DNA of 64,000 nucleotides from JAHFUS01 sp035689115 (GCA_035689115.1 DASSMA010000053.1:35812-99811), one strand, 5' to 3'. Positions 51,656 through 60,832 are shown, counted from the first letter of the stretch. The notes: a model not told the origin generated them from the sequence alone. Numbers and translations: made by a program.

Positions 51656-53596
51656 ATGGCGAGCGGGGATGATCCTCGGGTGGAGCCCTTGTCGCGCGAC
51701 GAGTGCCTTCGCCTGCTGTCGACCCAGCGGCTGGGCCGGATCGGGTTCCATGCCGGCGCCCTGCCGGTGGTGCTTCCGATGTCGTATGCACTCGGCCGGC
51801 GGGGCATCGTGGTGCGGGCCCGCCGCGGCTCGCAGCTCGACGACGCCATCCGCAACTCGGTGGTCGCCTTCGAGGCCGACGAGGTGGACGCGACCCGGAA
51901 CGTGGCCTGGAGCGTGGCGGTCACCGGGACGGCTCGCGAGATCGTCGACCCCGAGGAACTGGCCGAGGCCCGCGCCCTGCCGCTGGACCGGTGGGGCGCG
52001 GCCGATGGCGACCGCCTGGTGCGGATCTCCATCGACGTGGTCACCGGCCGGCGGGGCCCGGCGGGCATGCCGGCCGAGGGGGCGCCCGAGCCGGCGTGGG
52101 CGGCCACCGGGGCGGCGGCAGTGGCGGAGACCCACTCGGGGGTCGTGTTCCTCGTGGCCGACCGCGCCTACAAGTTGAAGAAGCCGCTGGACCTGGGCTT
52201 CCTCGACTTCCGGACGCGGGAGGCCCGGCTGGACGCCTGCCGCCGGGAGGTCGCCCTCAACCGGCGGCTGGCGCCCGACGTCTACCTGGGCGTGGCCGAC
52301 GTCACCGGCCCCGACGGCCGGCCGTGCGACCACCTGGTCGTCATGCGCCGCATGCCGGAGGACCGCCGGCTGTCGTCGCTCGTCGCCGCCGGGTCGCCGG
52401 TCGAGGAACACCTCGACCGGCTGGCCCGCCTGCTGGCCGCCTTCCAGGCCGGCGCCGCCTCGTCGGCTGCGGTCGACGAGGCCGCCACCGGCGACGCCGA
52501 CCTGGCCCGGTGGGAGGCCAATTCAGCCGAGCTGGCGCCGTTCGCCGGCCGGGTGCTCGACCCCGCCGCCTGCGACGAGGTGCTGGCGCTGGCCCGGCGG
52601 TTCGTGGCGGGGCGGCGCGCGCTGTTCGAGGAGCGCATCGCCGCCGGGCGCGCCCGCGACGGCCACGGCGACCTCCTCGCCGACGACATCTTCTGCCTCG
52701 ACGACGGCCCCCGCGTCCTCGACTGCCTCGAGTTCGACGACCGGCTGCGCTACGGCGACGGGCTGGCCGACGCCGCCTTCCTCGCCATGGACCTCGAGCG
52801 CCTGGGCCGGCCCGACCTGGCCGGGTGCTTCCTCGACCGGTACGCCCTGGCGGCGGGCGACTCGTGGCCGCCGGCGCTGGCCGACCACTACGTGGCCTAC
52901 CGGGCGCAGGTCCGGGCCAAGGTGGCGTGCCTGCGCTGGGCTCAGGGCGACGAGCGGTCGGCGGCGGCGGCGGCCCGGTTGCTGGCGCTGTGCCTGGACC
53001 ACCTCCGCCGGGCGCGGGTCCGCCTGGTTCTGGTCGGCGGCCTGCCGGGCACCGGCAAGTCCACCGTCGCCCGGTCGGTCGCCGGCTGTCTCGACGCCGT
53101 CCTGCTGCGCTCCGACGAGCTCCGCAAGGAGCTGGCGGGCGTCGACCCGCTCACCCCCGCCCCGGCCGCCTTCGGGGAGGGGCTCTACACCGACGCCGCC
53201 ACCGAGGCGACCTACCGGGCCCTGCTCGAGCGGGCCGGTACGGCGCTGGCCATGGGTCGCAGCGTGGTCCTGGACGCCACCTGGCGCGACCCGCGGCGGC
53301 GGGACGAGGCGGCGGCGATGGCAGCGGCGGCGGCGGCCGACCTCGCCGGCCTGCGCTGCGTGGCCCCCCTCGACGTGGTGCGGGCCCGCGCCGACCGGCG
53401 GCGGGCGGCGGGAACCGATGCGTCCGACGCCACCGGGGAGGTGGTCACCGCCATGGCCGCCGATGACGGGTGCTGGGACGGGTGGGTGGACCTCGACACG
53501 TCGGGCTCGTCGGGGGCGGCGGTGGCCGCCGCACTGACGTCGCTCGTGGGCGCCGATGGGGCGGATGGCAGCCGGGCGGGGGACCTTCGGCCCTGA
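51656..53596 (+). CDS. PNPOx-like / phosphotransferase-like / P-loop kinase three-domain fusion
   Basis: 646 residues. Domain 1 (about 8-130) resembles flavin-binding pyridoxamine-phosphate-oxidase-like proteins (LSRDECLRLLSTQRLGRIGF). Domain 2 (about 150-450) is aminoglycoside-phosphotransferase-like, with KLKKPLDLGFLDF, DGHGDLLADDIF and CLEFDDRLRYGD as its ATP and metal sites. Domain 3 has a P-loop GLPGTGKST at about 462 and VVLDATW, as in small-molecule kinases. The APH plus P-loop arrangement resembles the mycobacterial dormancy protein Rv2004c, here with an added flavin domain. ATG 51656 is preferred over TTG 51647. Substrate unknown. Confidence 0.8.
   Translation: MASGDDPRVEPLSRDECLRLLSTQRLGRIGFHAGALPVVLPMSYALGRRGIVVRARRGSQLDDAIRNSVVAFEADEVDATRNVAWSVAVTGTAREIVDPEELAEARALPLDRWGAADGDRLVRISIDVVTGRRGPAGMPAEGAPEPAWAATGAAAVAETHSGVVFLVADRAYKLKKPLDLGFLDFRTREARLDACRREVALNRRLAPDVYLGVADVTGPDGRPCDHLVVMRRMPEDRRLSSLVAAGSPVEEHLDRLARLLAAFQAGAASSAAVDEAATGDADLARWEANSAELAPFAGRVLDPAACDEVLALARRFVAGRRALFEERIAAGRARDGHGDLLADDIFCLDDGPRVLDCLEFDDRLRYGDGLADAAFLAMDLERLGRPDLAGCFLDRYALAAGDSWPPALADHYVAYRAQVRAKVACLRWAQGDERSAAAAARLLALCLDHLRRARVRLVLVGGLPGTGKSTVARSVAGCLDAVLLRSDELRKELAGVDPLTPAPAAFGEGLYTDAATEATYRALLERAGTALAMGRSVVLDATWRDPRRRDEAAAMAAAAAADLAGLRCVAPLDVVRARADRRRAAGTDASDATGEVVTAMAADDGCWDGWVDLDTSGSSGAAVAAALTSLVGADGADGSRAGDLRP
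53579..53594. promoter_or_regulatory. DosR/DevR-box-like palindrome before the universal stress genes
   Basis: GGGGACCTTCGGCCCT overlaps the last codons of the fusion gene and lies 50 bp before the start of the first universal stress gene. It matches the boxes at 48682 and 51630 at 14 or more of 16 positions. Confidence 0.5.
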
Positions 53597-53643
53597 CCGC
53601 GGCCGGCGGCCGAACGGGAAGATTGGGCCAGGAGGTGAGCGAG

Positions 53644-54312
53644 ATGTTCGACACCGCCGGCTTCGTCGTCGCCGTGGCCGTCGTCTGGCTGGCCATCGGC
53701 GTGGTTCTCTCGCTCGTGATGGGGCGCCGAGGGCACAACGCCTTCGCCTGGCTGGTCCTCGGCGCTCTGCTCGGGCCCCTGGCCCTCTTCCTCGCCGTCG
53801 ACGCCACCCGGAACGACGAGCGGGTGCAGCCGGTGGTCCTGCTCGACGCCGTCCCCCCGACCGCCGGTACCGGCCCGGTCGACGTGCTGGTCGGCTACGA
53901 CGGCTCGCCGGAGGCGGAGGCCGCGGTGGACGCCGTGGCCGAGCTGTTCGGCGACCGCCTCGGGCGGCTCACGGCGGCGACCGTCGTGCCCTTCGGCGAC
54001 GTCACCGAGAGCAGGCGGCGGGCCGAGGAGTCGCTCCGCCGGCTGGCGTTGCGGCCCGATGGCCGCGTGCCGGGCGTCGAGCTGGTGCAGGGCCACCCGT
54101 CGTCCGCCCTCCTCCGACTGGCCGCCGACGGCGGCTACGACGTCATCGCCGTGGGGACCCGGGGCGCCGGCTTCAGCAAGGCGCTGGTCGGGTCGGCGGC
54201 GAGCGAGCTGGCCCGAGACGCCACTGTGCCCGTGCTCCTCATCGGCGGCAGCCGGCGCTCCCGTCCCGCCGCCGGCGACGTTTCCGTGCCGGCCCGGGCG
54301 CGGGAGGGCTGA
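53644..54312 (+). CDS. Membrane-anchored universal stress protein
   Basis: 222 residues. Two transmembrane helices (6-26 and 37-55) resemble small phospholipase-D-nuclease-like or PLDc_N membrane segments. A UspA domain follows (from about 78, VDVLVGYDGSPEAEAAVDAVAEL to GTRGAGFSKALVGSAASELARDATVPVLL). The nucleotide motif G-x2-G-x9-G is present as GTRGAGFSKALVGS. Membrane-tethered Usp proteins are uncommon. ATG 53644 has AGGAGG 8 nt upstream. TGATG overlap with the next gene. Confidence 0.85.
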   Translation: MFDTAGFVVAVAVVWLAIGVVLSLVMGRRGHNAFAWLVLGALLGPLALFLAVDATRNDERVQPVVLLDAVPPTAGTGPVDVLVGYDGSPEAEAAVDAVAELFGDRLGRLTAATVVPFGDVTESRRRAEESLRRLALRPDGRVPGVELVQGHPSSALLRLAADGGYDVIAVGTRGAGFSKALVGSAASELARDATVPVLLIGGSRRSRPAAGDVSVPARAREG

Positions 54313-54737
54313 TGGGCGCCATCGTCGCCGGCGTCGACGGCTCCGAGCCCTCGCGCCGGGCCCTGCGGTGGGCCCTCGCCGAGGCGTCCATGCGTGGCTC
54401 GGAGGTGCTGGCCGTCCACGTGTGGCGCTTCCACCCCCTCAGCTACGCCGGCGCGGTGGCCGCCCCGGTGCTGGCCGCCGGCGACCTGGAGGCGGCCGCC
54501 CACACCCTGCTCGACCAGGAGGTGGACGCCGCCGTGGCCGAGGCCGCCGGCCGGCCCGCCGTCGAGCGGGTGGTGGCCGAGGGGGCGCCGGCCGAGCAGC
54601 TCGTGAAGCTGGCCGCCGGCGCCGACCTGCTCGTCGTCGGCCACCGGGGCCACGGCGGGTTCCCGTCGCTGCTGCTCGGCTCGGTGGCCCAGCAGTGCTC
54701 CACCCACGCCTCCTGCCCCGTGGTCATCCTCCGCTGA
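54312..54737 (+). CDS. Universal stress protein UspA family
   Basis: 141 residues, a single UspA domain. It begins IVAGVDGSEPSRRALRWAL and ends with the ATP-binding motif G-x2-G-x9-GS (GHRGHGGFPSLLLGS) and CPVVIL. ATP-binding Usp proteins act in stress and dormancy. Coupled to the membrane-anchored Usp gene through TGATG. Confidence 0.92.
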   Translation: MGAIVAGVDGSEPSRRALRWALAEASMRGSEVLAVHVWRFHPLSYAGAVAAPVLAAGDLEAAAHTLLDQEVDAAVAEAAGRPAVERVVAEGAPAEQLVKLAAGADLLVVGHRGHGGFPSLLLGSVAQQCSTHASCPVVILR

Positions 54738-54746
54738 CCCCCCTTT

Positions 54747-54789
54747 CCCGAGTACATAGGGTGCGGATTCCGCACCCTATGTACTCGGG
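54747..54789. terminator. 20-bp perfect hairpin, bidirectional terminator
   Basis: Arms at 54747-54766 and 54770-54789 are perfectly complementary over 20 bp with a 3-nt ATT loop. It lies between the UspA stop and the opposing alcohol dehydrogenase, and includes that gene's last codons and TAG stop in its right arm. Confidence 0.8.
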
Positions 54790-55790
54790 ACGCGAGGGTG
54801 GAGGACGGCGGTGCCGGTGAGGCGGTCGTGGGCCAGGTCGGCCAGGGCGTCGGCGGCCCGGTCGAGGGGGTAGGCGACGGTGTGGGCTCGGATGCCGATG
54901 CGGGCGGCCACGGCCAGGAACTCCTCGCCGTCGGCCCGGGTGTTGGCGGTGACGCTGCGGACCTGGCGCTCCTGGAAAAGGTGGTCGGCGTAGACGAGCG
55001 GCGGCACGTCGGTGAGGTGGATGCCGGCGACGGCGAGGGTGCCGCCCCGGTCGAGGGCGGCCAGGGCGACGGGCACCAGGTCGCCGGCGGGGGCGAAGAG
55101 GATGGCGGCGTCGAGCGGCTCGGGCGGCGCGTCGGCGGCGCCGCCGGCCGAGGCGACGCCGAGCGAGAGGGCCAGCCGGCGGGCCTCGGCCGACCGGGTG
55201 AGGACGTGGACGGTGGCGCCCTGGGCCATCGCCACCTGGGCGGCGAGGTGGGCGGACGACCCGAAGCCGTAGATGCCGAGCCGCCCGCCGGGAGGCAGGT
55301 CGGCCCGTTTGAGCGCCCGCCACCCGATGATGCCGGCGCACAGCAGGGGCGCCGCCTGGTCGTCGGGGAACGCCGCCGGCAGGGCGTAGGCGTAGGCCTC
55401 GGGGACGACGGCGTACTCGGCGTACCCGCCGTCGGCGTCCCAGCCGGTGAACGCCGGCGCCAGGCACAGGTTCTCGGCACCCCGCCGGCAGAACCGGCAC
55501 CGGCCACAGGTGTGGCGCAGCCAGGCGGCGCCGGCCCGGTCGCCCGGCGCGAAGCGCCCGGCGCCCTCGCCCACCTCGTCGACCACGCCCACGATCTCGT
55601 GGCCCGGGACGACGCCCGGCCGGCGGGGGGCGAGGTCGCCCTCGGCCAGGTGCAGGTCGGTGCGGCAGACGCCGCACGCCGACACCCGCAGCCGCACCTC
55701 GCCGGGGCCGGCGCGGGGTTCAGCCTTGTCGACGAGGACCAGCGGGCCGCCGTCGATGGCCCCCGGCCGGCGCACCTCCCACGCCTGCAT
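54777..55790 (-). CDS. Zinc-binding alcohol dehydrogenase (MDR superfamily)
   Basis: 337 residues. Catalytic zinc ligands are in SACGVCRTD and PGHEIVGVVDEVG, the structural zinc site in HTCGRCRFCRRGAENLC, and the Rossmann motif in GIYGFGSSAHLAAQVA. The GHE and short linker match the AdhA-like branch near mycobacterial AdhA. The ATG is 8 nt after TACGAT, so it is probably leaderless. Its stop codon is embedded in the shared terminator. Location next to Usp genes suggests use during low-oxygen or fermentative conditions, as inference. Confidence 0.87.
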   Translation of the reverse strand: MQAWEVRRPGAIDGGPLVLVDKAEPRAGPGEVRLRVSACGVCRTDLHLAEGDLAPRRPGVVPGHEIVGVVDEVGEGAGRFAPGDRAGAAWLRHTCGRCRFCRRGAENLCLAPAFTGWDADGGYAEYAVVPEAYAYALPAAFPDDQAAPLLCAGIIGWRALKRADLPPGGRLGIYGFGSSAHLAAQVAMAQGATVHVLTRSAEARRLALSLGVASAGGAADAPPEPLDAAILFAPAGDLVPVALAALDRGGTLAVAGIHLTDVPPLVYADHLFQERQVRSVTANTRADGEEFLAVAARIGIRAHTVAYPLDRAADALADLAHDRLTGTAVLHPRVPST

Positions 55791-55817
55791 GGCCCGTCAT
55801 CGTAGGAGCGCCCCCGC

Positions 55818-57407
55818 TCAGCTCCCGTCGAAGAGGGCGGCCGCCGGCCCGGCTGGGCCGAGGTGGCTGCCCTGGGCTTCCCGGCAGCCGAGGGAGCGGG
55901 CGAGCGTGAGCTGCTCGGCGCTGGTCACGCCGGCGGCCGCCAGCGGCAGGCCGAGGGTGCGGGCGGCGCCGGCCAGCGCCCGCTCCGTGACCCCGCCGCC
56001 GGGAAGAGCGGCCACCACCGACCGGTCGAGCTTCACGTACGAGGGGTTCAGGCGGGCGAGGGTGACGACCGACCCCGACCCCTTCCCCCAGTCGCCCACC
56101 CCGACCCGGACGCCGAGGCCGGCCAGGTCGGCCACGGCCCTGGGGGAGTCCGCCGCCGCCTCCTCGCCGATGTCGAGCCAGAGGTCGTCGGGCGGCAGGC
56201 CCGTCCATTTGAGGGCGCCGAGGACCTCGGCGACGGCGGCCGAGCGGCAGAGCTGGGCGGTGCCCAGGTTGACCGTGACCGGGAGGGGACGCCCCTCCCC
56301 CCGCCAGCGGGCGGCGTCGTTGCAGGCCCGCCGCAGCGCCCACGCCCCGAGCCGGAGCATGAGGCCCGACGACTCGACGGCCAGGGCGAAGCGCTCGGCC
56401 GTCAGGCCGTTCTCGCCGGGGTCGTCGCAGCGCAGCAGTGCCTGGGCGCTCGCCACCGCGCCGGTGGCCAGGTCGAAGATCGGCTGGTAGTCGATCCGCA
56501 GCCGGCCGGCGTGGATGGCGTCGCGCAGCCGTTCCTCGAGGCGGGCGTCCTCGGCGACCGTCGCCCGCAGGCCCTCGTCGAAGCGCCGCTGGCACCCCTT
56601 CCCCGCCTGCTTGGCCGCGTCGAGGGCGACACCGGCCTCGGCCAGCAGGTCCTCGGCGCGGGTGTCCGAGCCGGCCGCCGACAGGCCGACGCTGGCGCCG
56701 ACGACCACGTCGCGGTTGCCGGCGCGGCTCCGGGCCCCGAGGGCCTCCACCACCCGCTCGGCCATCCGGGCCGCCTCGACGGGGCCGTCGAGGCCCTCGC
56801 ACAGCACCATGAACTCGTCGCCGCCGGGCCGGCCCACCGTGTCGGCCGGCCGGACCGCGGACCGCAGGCGCCGGGCCGCCGTCCGCAGGACGTCGTCGCC
56901 GGCGTCGTGGCCGAGTTCCTCGTTCACCGCCCTGAAGTCGTCCAGGTTGACGAGGAGCACCGTGACCGTGGGGTGCTTCCGGTCGGTGCGGGCGAGCGCG
57001 TGGTGCAGCCGGTCGAGCAGCAGCGTGCGGTTGGGGAGGCCGGTGAGGTCGTCCTGGAGCGACGGGCGGGGCGCTTCGAACCCCGGCACCATGTCCTCGA
57101 CAGGAGTGGTGAGGTCGCGCAACTGCACCACCACGACCTGCTCCCGGCCCCAGACGCCGGTGCTGAGCCGCAGTTCCACGATGTGCGGGCTCCCGGCGAC
57201 GACGAGGTCGACCTCGCCGGAGGTGAGCCGCAGCGGGAACTGGGTGCCGACCATCGAGGCCGCCGTCCTGCCGAACAGGTCGCACGCCGCCCGGTTGGCG
57301 AACTGCATCCGGTTGGCGAGGTCGACGACCACGATCCCGTCACCGAGGGCGGCGATCACGCCGCGGAGGCGGTCGGACGCCGGAACCGAGCGGCCCTGCA
57401 CGGTCAT
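55818..57407 (-). CDS. PAS-GGDEF protein with degenerate EAL domain
   Basis: 529 residues without membrane helices. A PAS-like domain (10-100), then a GGDEF domain with the motif intact at 195-199 (RPGGDEFMV) and RPAD as inhibitory site. The EAL domain has lost its catalytic residues: the EAL position reads QAL, and the DDFGTGYSS loop reads GDWGKGSGS. It should therefore act as a cyclase, with the degenerate EAL domain as a regulatory or c-di-GMP-binding module. Confidence 0.9.
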   Translation of the reverse strand: MTVQGRSVPASDRLRGVIAALGDGIVVVDLANRMQFANRAACDLFGRTAASMVGTQFPLRLTSGEVDLVVAGSPHIVELRLSTGVWGREQVVVVQLRDLTTPVEDMVPGFEAPRPSLQDDLTGLPNRTLLLDRLHHALARTDRKHPTVTVLLVNLDDFRAVNEELGHDAGDDVLRTAARRLRSAVRPADTVGRPGGDEFMVLCEGLDGPVEAARMAERVVEALGARSRAGNRDVVVGASVGLSAAGSDTRAEDLLAEAGVALDAAKQAGKGCQRRFDEGLRATVAEDARLEERLRDAIHAGRLRIDYQPIFDLATGAVASAQALLRCDDPGENGLTAERFALAVESSGLMLRLGAWALRRACNDAARWRGEGRPLPVTVNLGTAQLCRSAAVAEVLGALKWTGLPPDDLWLDIGEEAAADSPRAVADLAGLGVRVGVGDWGKGSGSVVTLARLNPSYVKLDRSVVAALPGGGVTERALAGAARTLGLPLAAAGVTSAEQLTLARSLGCREAQGSHLGPAGPAAALFDGS

Positions 57408-57462
57408 CGCGGCACGACCCGGGCGTCGAGGATACGGCCTCCCATACCTGAAGCGTAGCCCT

Positions 57463-58269
57463 TCACCCGGTGGCGGGCGCCGCCTCCTCCTTCTCGGCGG
57501 CCTGCTCGACGGCGTCGCGGACGTCGACCAGCTTCGTCGCTCCCAGCGGCTCCGATTCGGTGCGGCTGTCGTCGACGACCCACCAGGCGGCCGCGCCCAA
57601 GGCGGCGCCGACCAGTGGGAACACGAAGAAGGCCCAGAGCTGCTGAAGCGCGTCCCCCCCGGCGTAGATGGCCATGGCGAAGCTGCGGGCCGGGTTCACC
57701 GAGGTGTTGTCGACCGGGATGCTCGCCAGGTGGATGAGGGTGAGGGTGAGGCCCACGGCCAAGCCGCCGGCCGCCGGCGAGAACCGCCGGTGGGTGGTGC
57801 TCAGCACCACGAACACGAGCAGCGCCGTCATGGCGATCTCGACGGCCACCATGGCGCCGAAGCCGAACTTGCCGGGGGACAGGTTCGCCCACCCGTTGAC
57901 CGCGAAGTTCGACGGGCTCGGGTCGAACGTGCCCGGCGCGCCGGTGGCGACGAGCCAGATCACCGCCCCGCCGAGGGCGGCACCGGCGAGCTGGCCCACC
58001 ATGTAGAAGGGAACGGCGGCCCCCTCCAGCTTCCGTGTGGCCCAGAGCCCGACGGTGACGGCCGGGTTGATGTGGCAGCCGGAGATGTTGCCGATGGCGT
58101 AGGCCATGGCCAGCAGGGCCAGGCCGAAGGCCAGGGCCACCCCGAGCACGCCGACGCTCCCGGCCGGGAAGAACCTCCCCGTGGCCAGCACCGCGGTGCC
58201 GGGTCCGGCCAGGACGAGGACGAAGGTGCCGATCCCCTCCGCCACGAGGATGCGGGTCCTGTGGTTCAT
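57463..58269 (-). CDS. aqpZ: Aquaporin (MIP family)
   Basis: 268 residues with six transmembrane helices and both NPA boxes: GCHINPAVTVG and DNTSVNPARSF. The Arg after the second NPA and the small residues around it fit a water-selective AqpZ-like pore. The C-terminal tail (about 35 residues) is charged and Glu/Ala-rich. GGAG lies 6 nt before the ATG. Divergent from phosphoketolase. Confidence 0.92.
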   Translation of the reverse strand: MNHRTRILVAEGIGTFVLVLAGPGTAVLATGRFFPAGSVGVLGVALAFGLALLAMAYAIGNISGCHINPAVTVGLWATRKLEGAAVPFYMVGQLAGAALGGAVIWLVATGAPGTFDPSPSNFAVNGWANLSPGKFGFGAMVAVEIAMTALLVFVVLSTTHRRFSPAAGGLAVGLTLTLIHLASIPVDNTSVNPARSFAMAIYAGGDALQQLWAFFVFPLVGAALGAAAWWVVDDSRTESEPLGATKLVDVRDAVEQAAEKEEAAPATG

Positions 58270-58407
58270 GGTGCGCTCCCTTCGGTGTGACGAGACCTCC
58301 GAAAGCCGCCGTTGGGTATTTCGCGTGTACGAAACGGTACGCCTTCGCGCCGCCCCCTGCTCGCCACGGCCTAGGTTCTGAAGTGCCGGCACCAAGAGGA
58401 GGGCCGC

Positions 58408-60789
58408 ATGACCACCACCGATCTGCCGTCGTCGCCACTGGCCGCCGAGGAGGTGGCGGGGCTCGACGCCTACTGGCGGGCGGCCAACTACCTGTCGGTC
58501 GGGCAGATCTACCTGCTCGACAACCCGCTGCTCCGAGAGCCGCTCCGCCCCGAGCACGTGAAGCCCCGCCTGCTCGGCCACTGGGGCACCACCCCCGGCC
58601 TCAACTTCGTGTACGCCCACCTCAACCGGGTCATCCGGGCGCGGGACCTCGACGTGATCTACGTGTGCGGGCCCGGGCACGGCGGCCCGGGCATGGTGGC
58701 CAACACCTGGCTGGAGGGCACCTACAGCGAGGTCTACCCGGCCGTCACCGCCGACGAGGCCGGCATGAAGCACCTGTTCCGGCAGTTCTCGTTCCCCGGC
58801 GGCATCCCGAGTCACGCCGCGCCCGAGACGCCGGGGTCGATCAACGAGGGAGGCGAGCTGGGGTACTCGCTCGCCCATGCCTTCGGCGCCGCCTTCGACA
58901 ACCCCGAGCTGGTGGTGGCCTGCGTGATCGGCGACGGCGAGGCGGAGACCGGGGCCCTCGCCACCAGCTGGCACTCCAACAAGTTCCTCGACCCGGCCAA
59001 CGACGGCGCCGTCCTGCCAATCCTCCACCTCAACGGGTGGAAGATCGCCAACCCCACGATCCTGTCCCGCATCAGCCACGAGGAGCTGGCCAAGCTGCTG
59101 GAGGGCTACGGGTGGGCGCCGCGGTTCGTGGAGGGGTCCGAGCCGGAGTCCATGCACCAGGCGATGGCCGCCACCCTCGACGCCGTGCTCGACGAGATCG
59201 CCGCCATCCAGCACGACGCCCGCGGCGGCAGCGACGGGCACGGGCGCCGGCGGTGGCCGATGATCGTGCTGCGCAGCCCGAAGGGGTGGACGGGGCCCAA
59301 GGAGGTCGACGGCCTGCCGGTCGAGGGCACGTGGCGCTCGCACCAGGTGCCGCTCGCCGCGGTCCGCACCAACGACGAGCACCGGGCCGCCCTCGAATCG
59401 TGGATGCGCAGCTACCGGCCCGACGAGCTGTTCGACGAGGAAGGCCGGCCGCGCCCGGAGCTGAAGGCGCTGGTGCCGGCGGGGGAGCGGCGCATGGGCG
59501 CCAACCCCCACGCCAACGGCGGCCTGCTGCTGCGCGACCTCGACCTGCCCGACTTCCAGGACTGCGCCGTCCCCGTCGAGCGGGCCGGCACCACGTGGTC
59601 GGAGCCCACCCGGCAGCTCGGCGTGATGCTCAAGGAGGTCGTGAAGCGAAACGCCGGCAATCGCAACTTCCGCGTCTTCGGGCCCGACGAGACCGAGTCC
59701 AACCGCCTCGGCGCCCTGTTCGACGTCACGGCGAAGCAATGGGAGGCGGCCATCGAGCCGCTCGACCTGCACCTGGCCGGCGAGGGCCGGGTGATGGAGA
59801 TCCTCTCGGAGCACACCTGCCAGGGGTGGCTGGAGGGCTACCTGCTCACCGGCCGGCACGGGCTCTTCTCGTGCTACGAGGCGTTCATCCACATCGTCGA
59901 CTCGATGTTCAACCAGCACGCCAAGTGGCTCAAGGTCACCCGCCAGCTCGAGTGGCGCCGGTCCGTGGCCTCGCTCAACTACCTCCTCACCTCGCACGTG
60001 TGGCGCCAGGACCACAACGGCTTCTCCCACCAGGACCCGGGATTCATCGACCACGTCATCAACAAGCGGGCCGACGTCATCCGTGTGTACCTGCCGCCCG
60101 ACGCGAACACCCTCCTCTCCGTAGCCGACCACTGCCTGCGCAGCCGCAACTACGTCAACGTCATCGTGGCCGGCAAGCAGCCGTGCCTGAACTGGCTCGA
60201 CATCGAGTCGGCCACCCTCCACTGCGCCCGCGGCCTGGGCATCTGGGAGTGGGCCAGCACCGATCCCGACGACGAGCCCGACGTTGTGCTCGCCTGCGCC
60301 GGCGACGTGCCCACCATGGAGGTGCTGGCCGCCGCCGACCTGCTGCGCCAGCACCTGCCGGAGCTCAAGGTCCGGGTCGTCAACGTGGTGGACCTCATGC
60401 GCCTGGAGCCCGAGGTCGAGCACCCCCACGGCCTGGCCGACCGCGACTTCGACGCCCTGTTCACCACCGACAAGCCGGTGATCTTCGCCTACCACGGCTA
60501 CCCGATGCTGATCCACCGGCTCACCTACCGCCGCACCAACCACCACAACATCCACGTCCGGGGCTACAAGGAGGAGGGCACCACCACCACGCCCTTCGAC
60601 ATGGTTGTGATGAACGACATGGACCGCTACCACCTGGTCCTCGACGTGATCGACCGCGTGCCCGGTCTCGGCCAGCGGGCCGCCCGGGTGCGCCAGCACA
60701 TGCTCGACAAGCGCACCGAGCACCGGGCCTACACCCGCGAGCACGGCGAGGACCTCCCCGAGGTCGTCAACTGGGCCTGGCCGTACTGA
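58408..60789 (+). CDS. xfp: Xylulose-5-phosphate/fructose-6-phosphate phosphoketolase
   Basis: 793 residues, full family length. TPP-binding GDGEAETG lies at about 175, and the N-terminal motifs GHWGTTPGLNFVYAHLNR and GPGHGGPGMVANTWLEG are diagnostic. ETESNRL and HYGYPxxI-type motif (YHGYPMLIHRL) are in the C-terminal half. It cleaves xylulose-5-P or fructose-6-P to acetyl phosphate and an aldose phosphate, giving acetyl-P without pyruvate. GAGGAGG is 5 nt before the ATG. No acetate kinase follows. A TAGGTT near 58370 is a likely -10. Confidence 0.95.
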   Translation: MTTTDLPSSPLAAEEVAGLDAYWRAANYLSVGQIYLLDNPLLREPLRPEHVKPRLLGHWGTTPGLNFVYAHLNRVIRARDLDVIYVCGPGHGGPGMVANTWLEGTYSEVYPAVTADEAGMKHLFRQFSFPGGIPSHAAPETPGSINEGGELGYSLAHAFGAAFDNPELVVACVIGDGEAETGALATSWHSNKFLDPANDGAVLPILHLNGWKIANPTILSRISHEELAKLLEGYGWAPRFVEGSEPESMHQAMAATLDAVLDEIAAIQHDARGGSDGHGRRRWPMIVLRSPKGWTGPKEVDGLPVEGTWRSHQVPLAAVRTNDEHRAALESWMRSYRPDELFDEEGRPRPELKALVPAGERRMGANPHANGGLLLRDLDLPDFQDCAVPVERAGTTWSEPTRQLGVMLKEVVKRNAGNRNFRVFGPDETESNRLGALFDVTAKQWEAAIEPLDLHLAGEGRVMEILSEHTCQGWLEGYLLTGRHGLFSCYEAFIHIVDSMFNQHAKWLKVTRQLEWRRSVASLNYLLTSHVWRQDHNGFSHQDPGFIDHVINKRADVIRVYLPPDANTLLSVADHCLRSRNYVNVIVAGKQPCLNWLDIESATLHCARGLGIWEWASTDPDDEPDVVLACAGDVPTMEVLAAADLLRQHLPELKVRVVNVVDLMRLEPEVEHPHGLADRDFDALFTTDKPVIFAYHGYPMLIHRLTYRRTNHHNIHVRGYKEEGTTTTPFDMVVMNDMDRYHLVLDVIDRVPGLGQRAARVRQHMLDKRTEHRAYTREHGEDLPEVVNWAWPY

Positions 60790-60832
60790 CGCAGGCGTCC
60801 GCCTCGGCGACCGCAGGGTCGGGATGCGGTAC

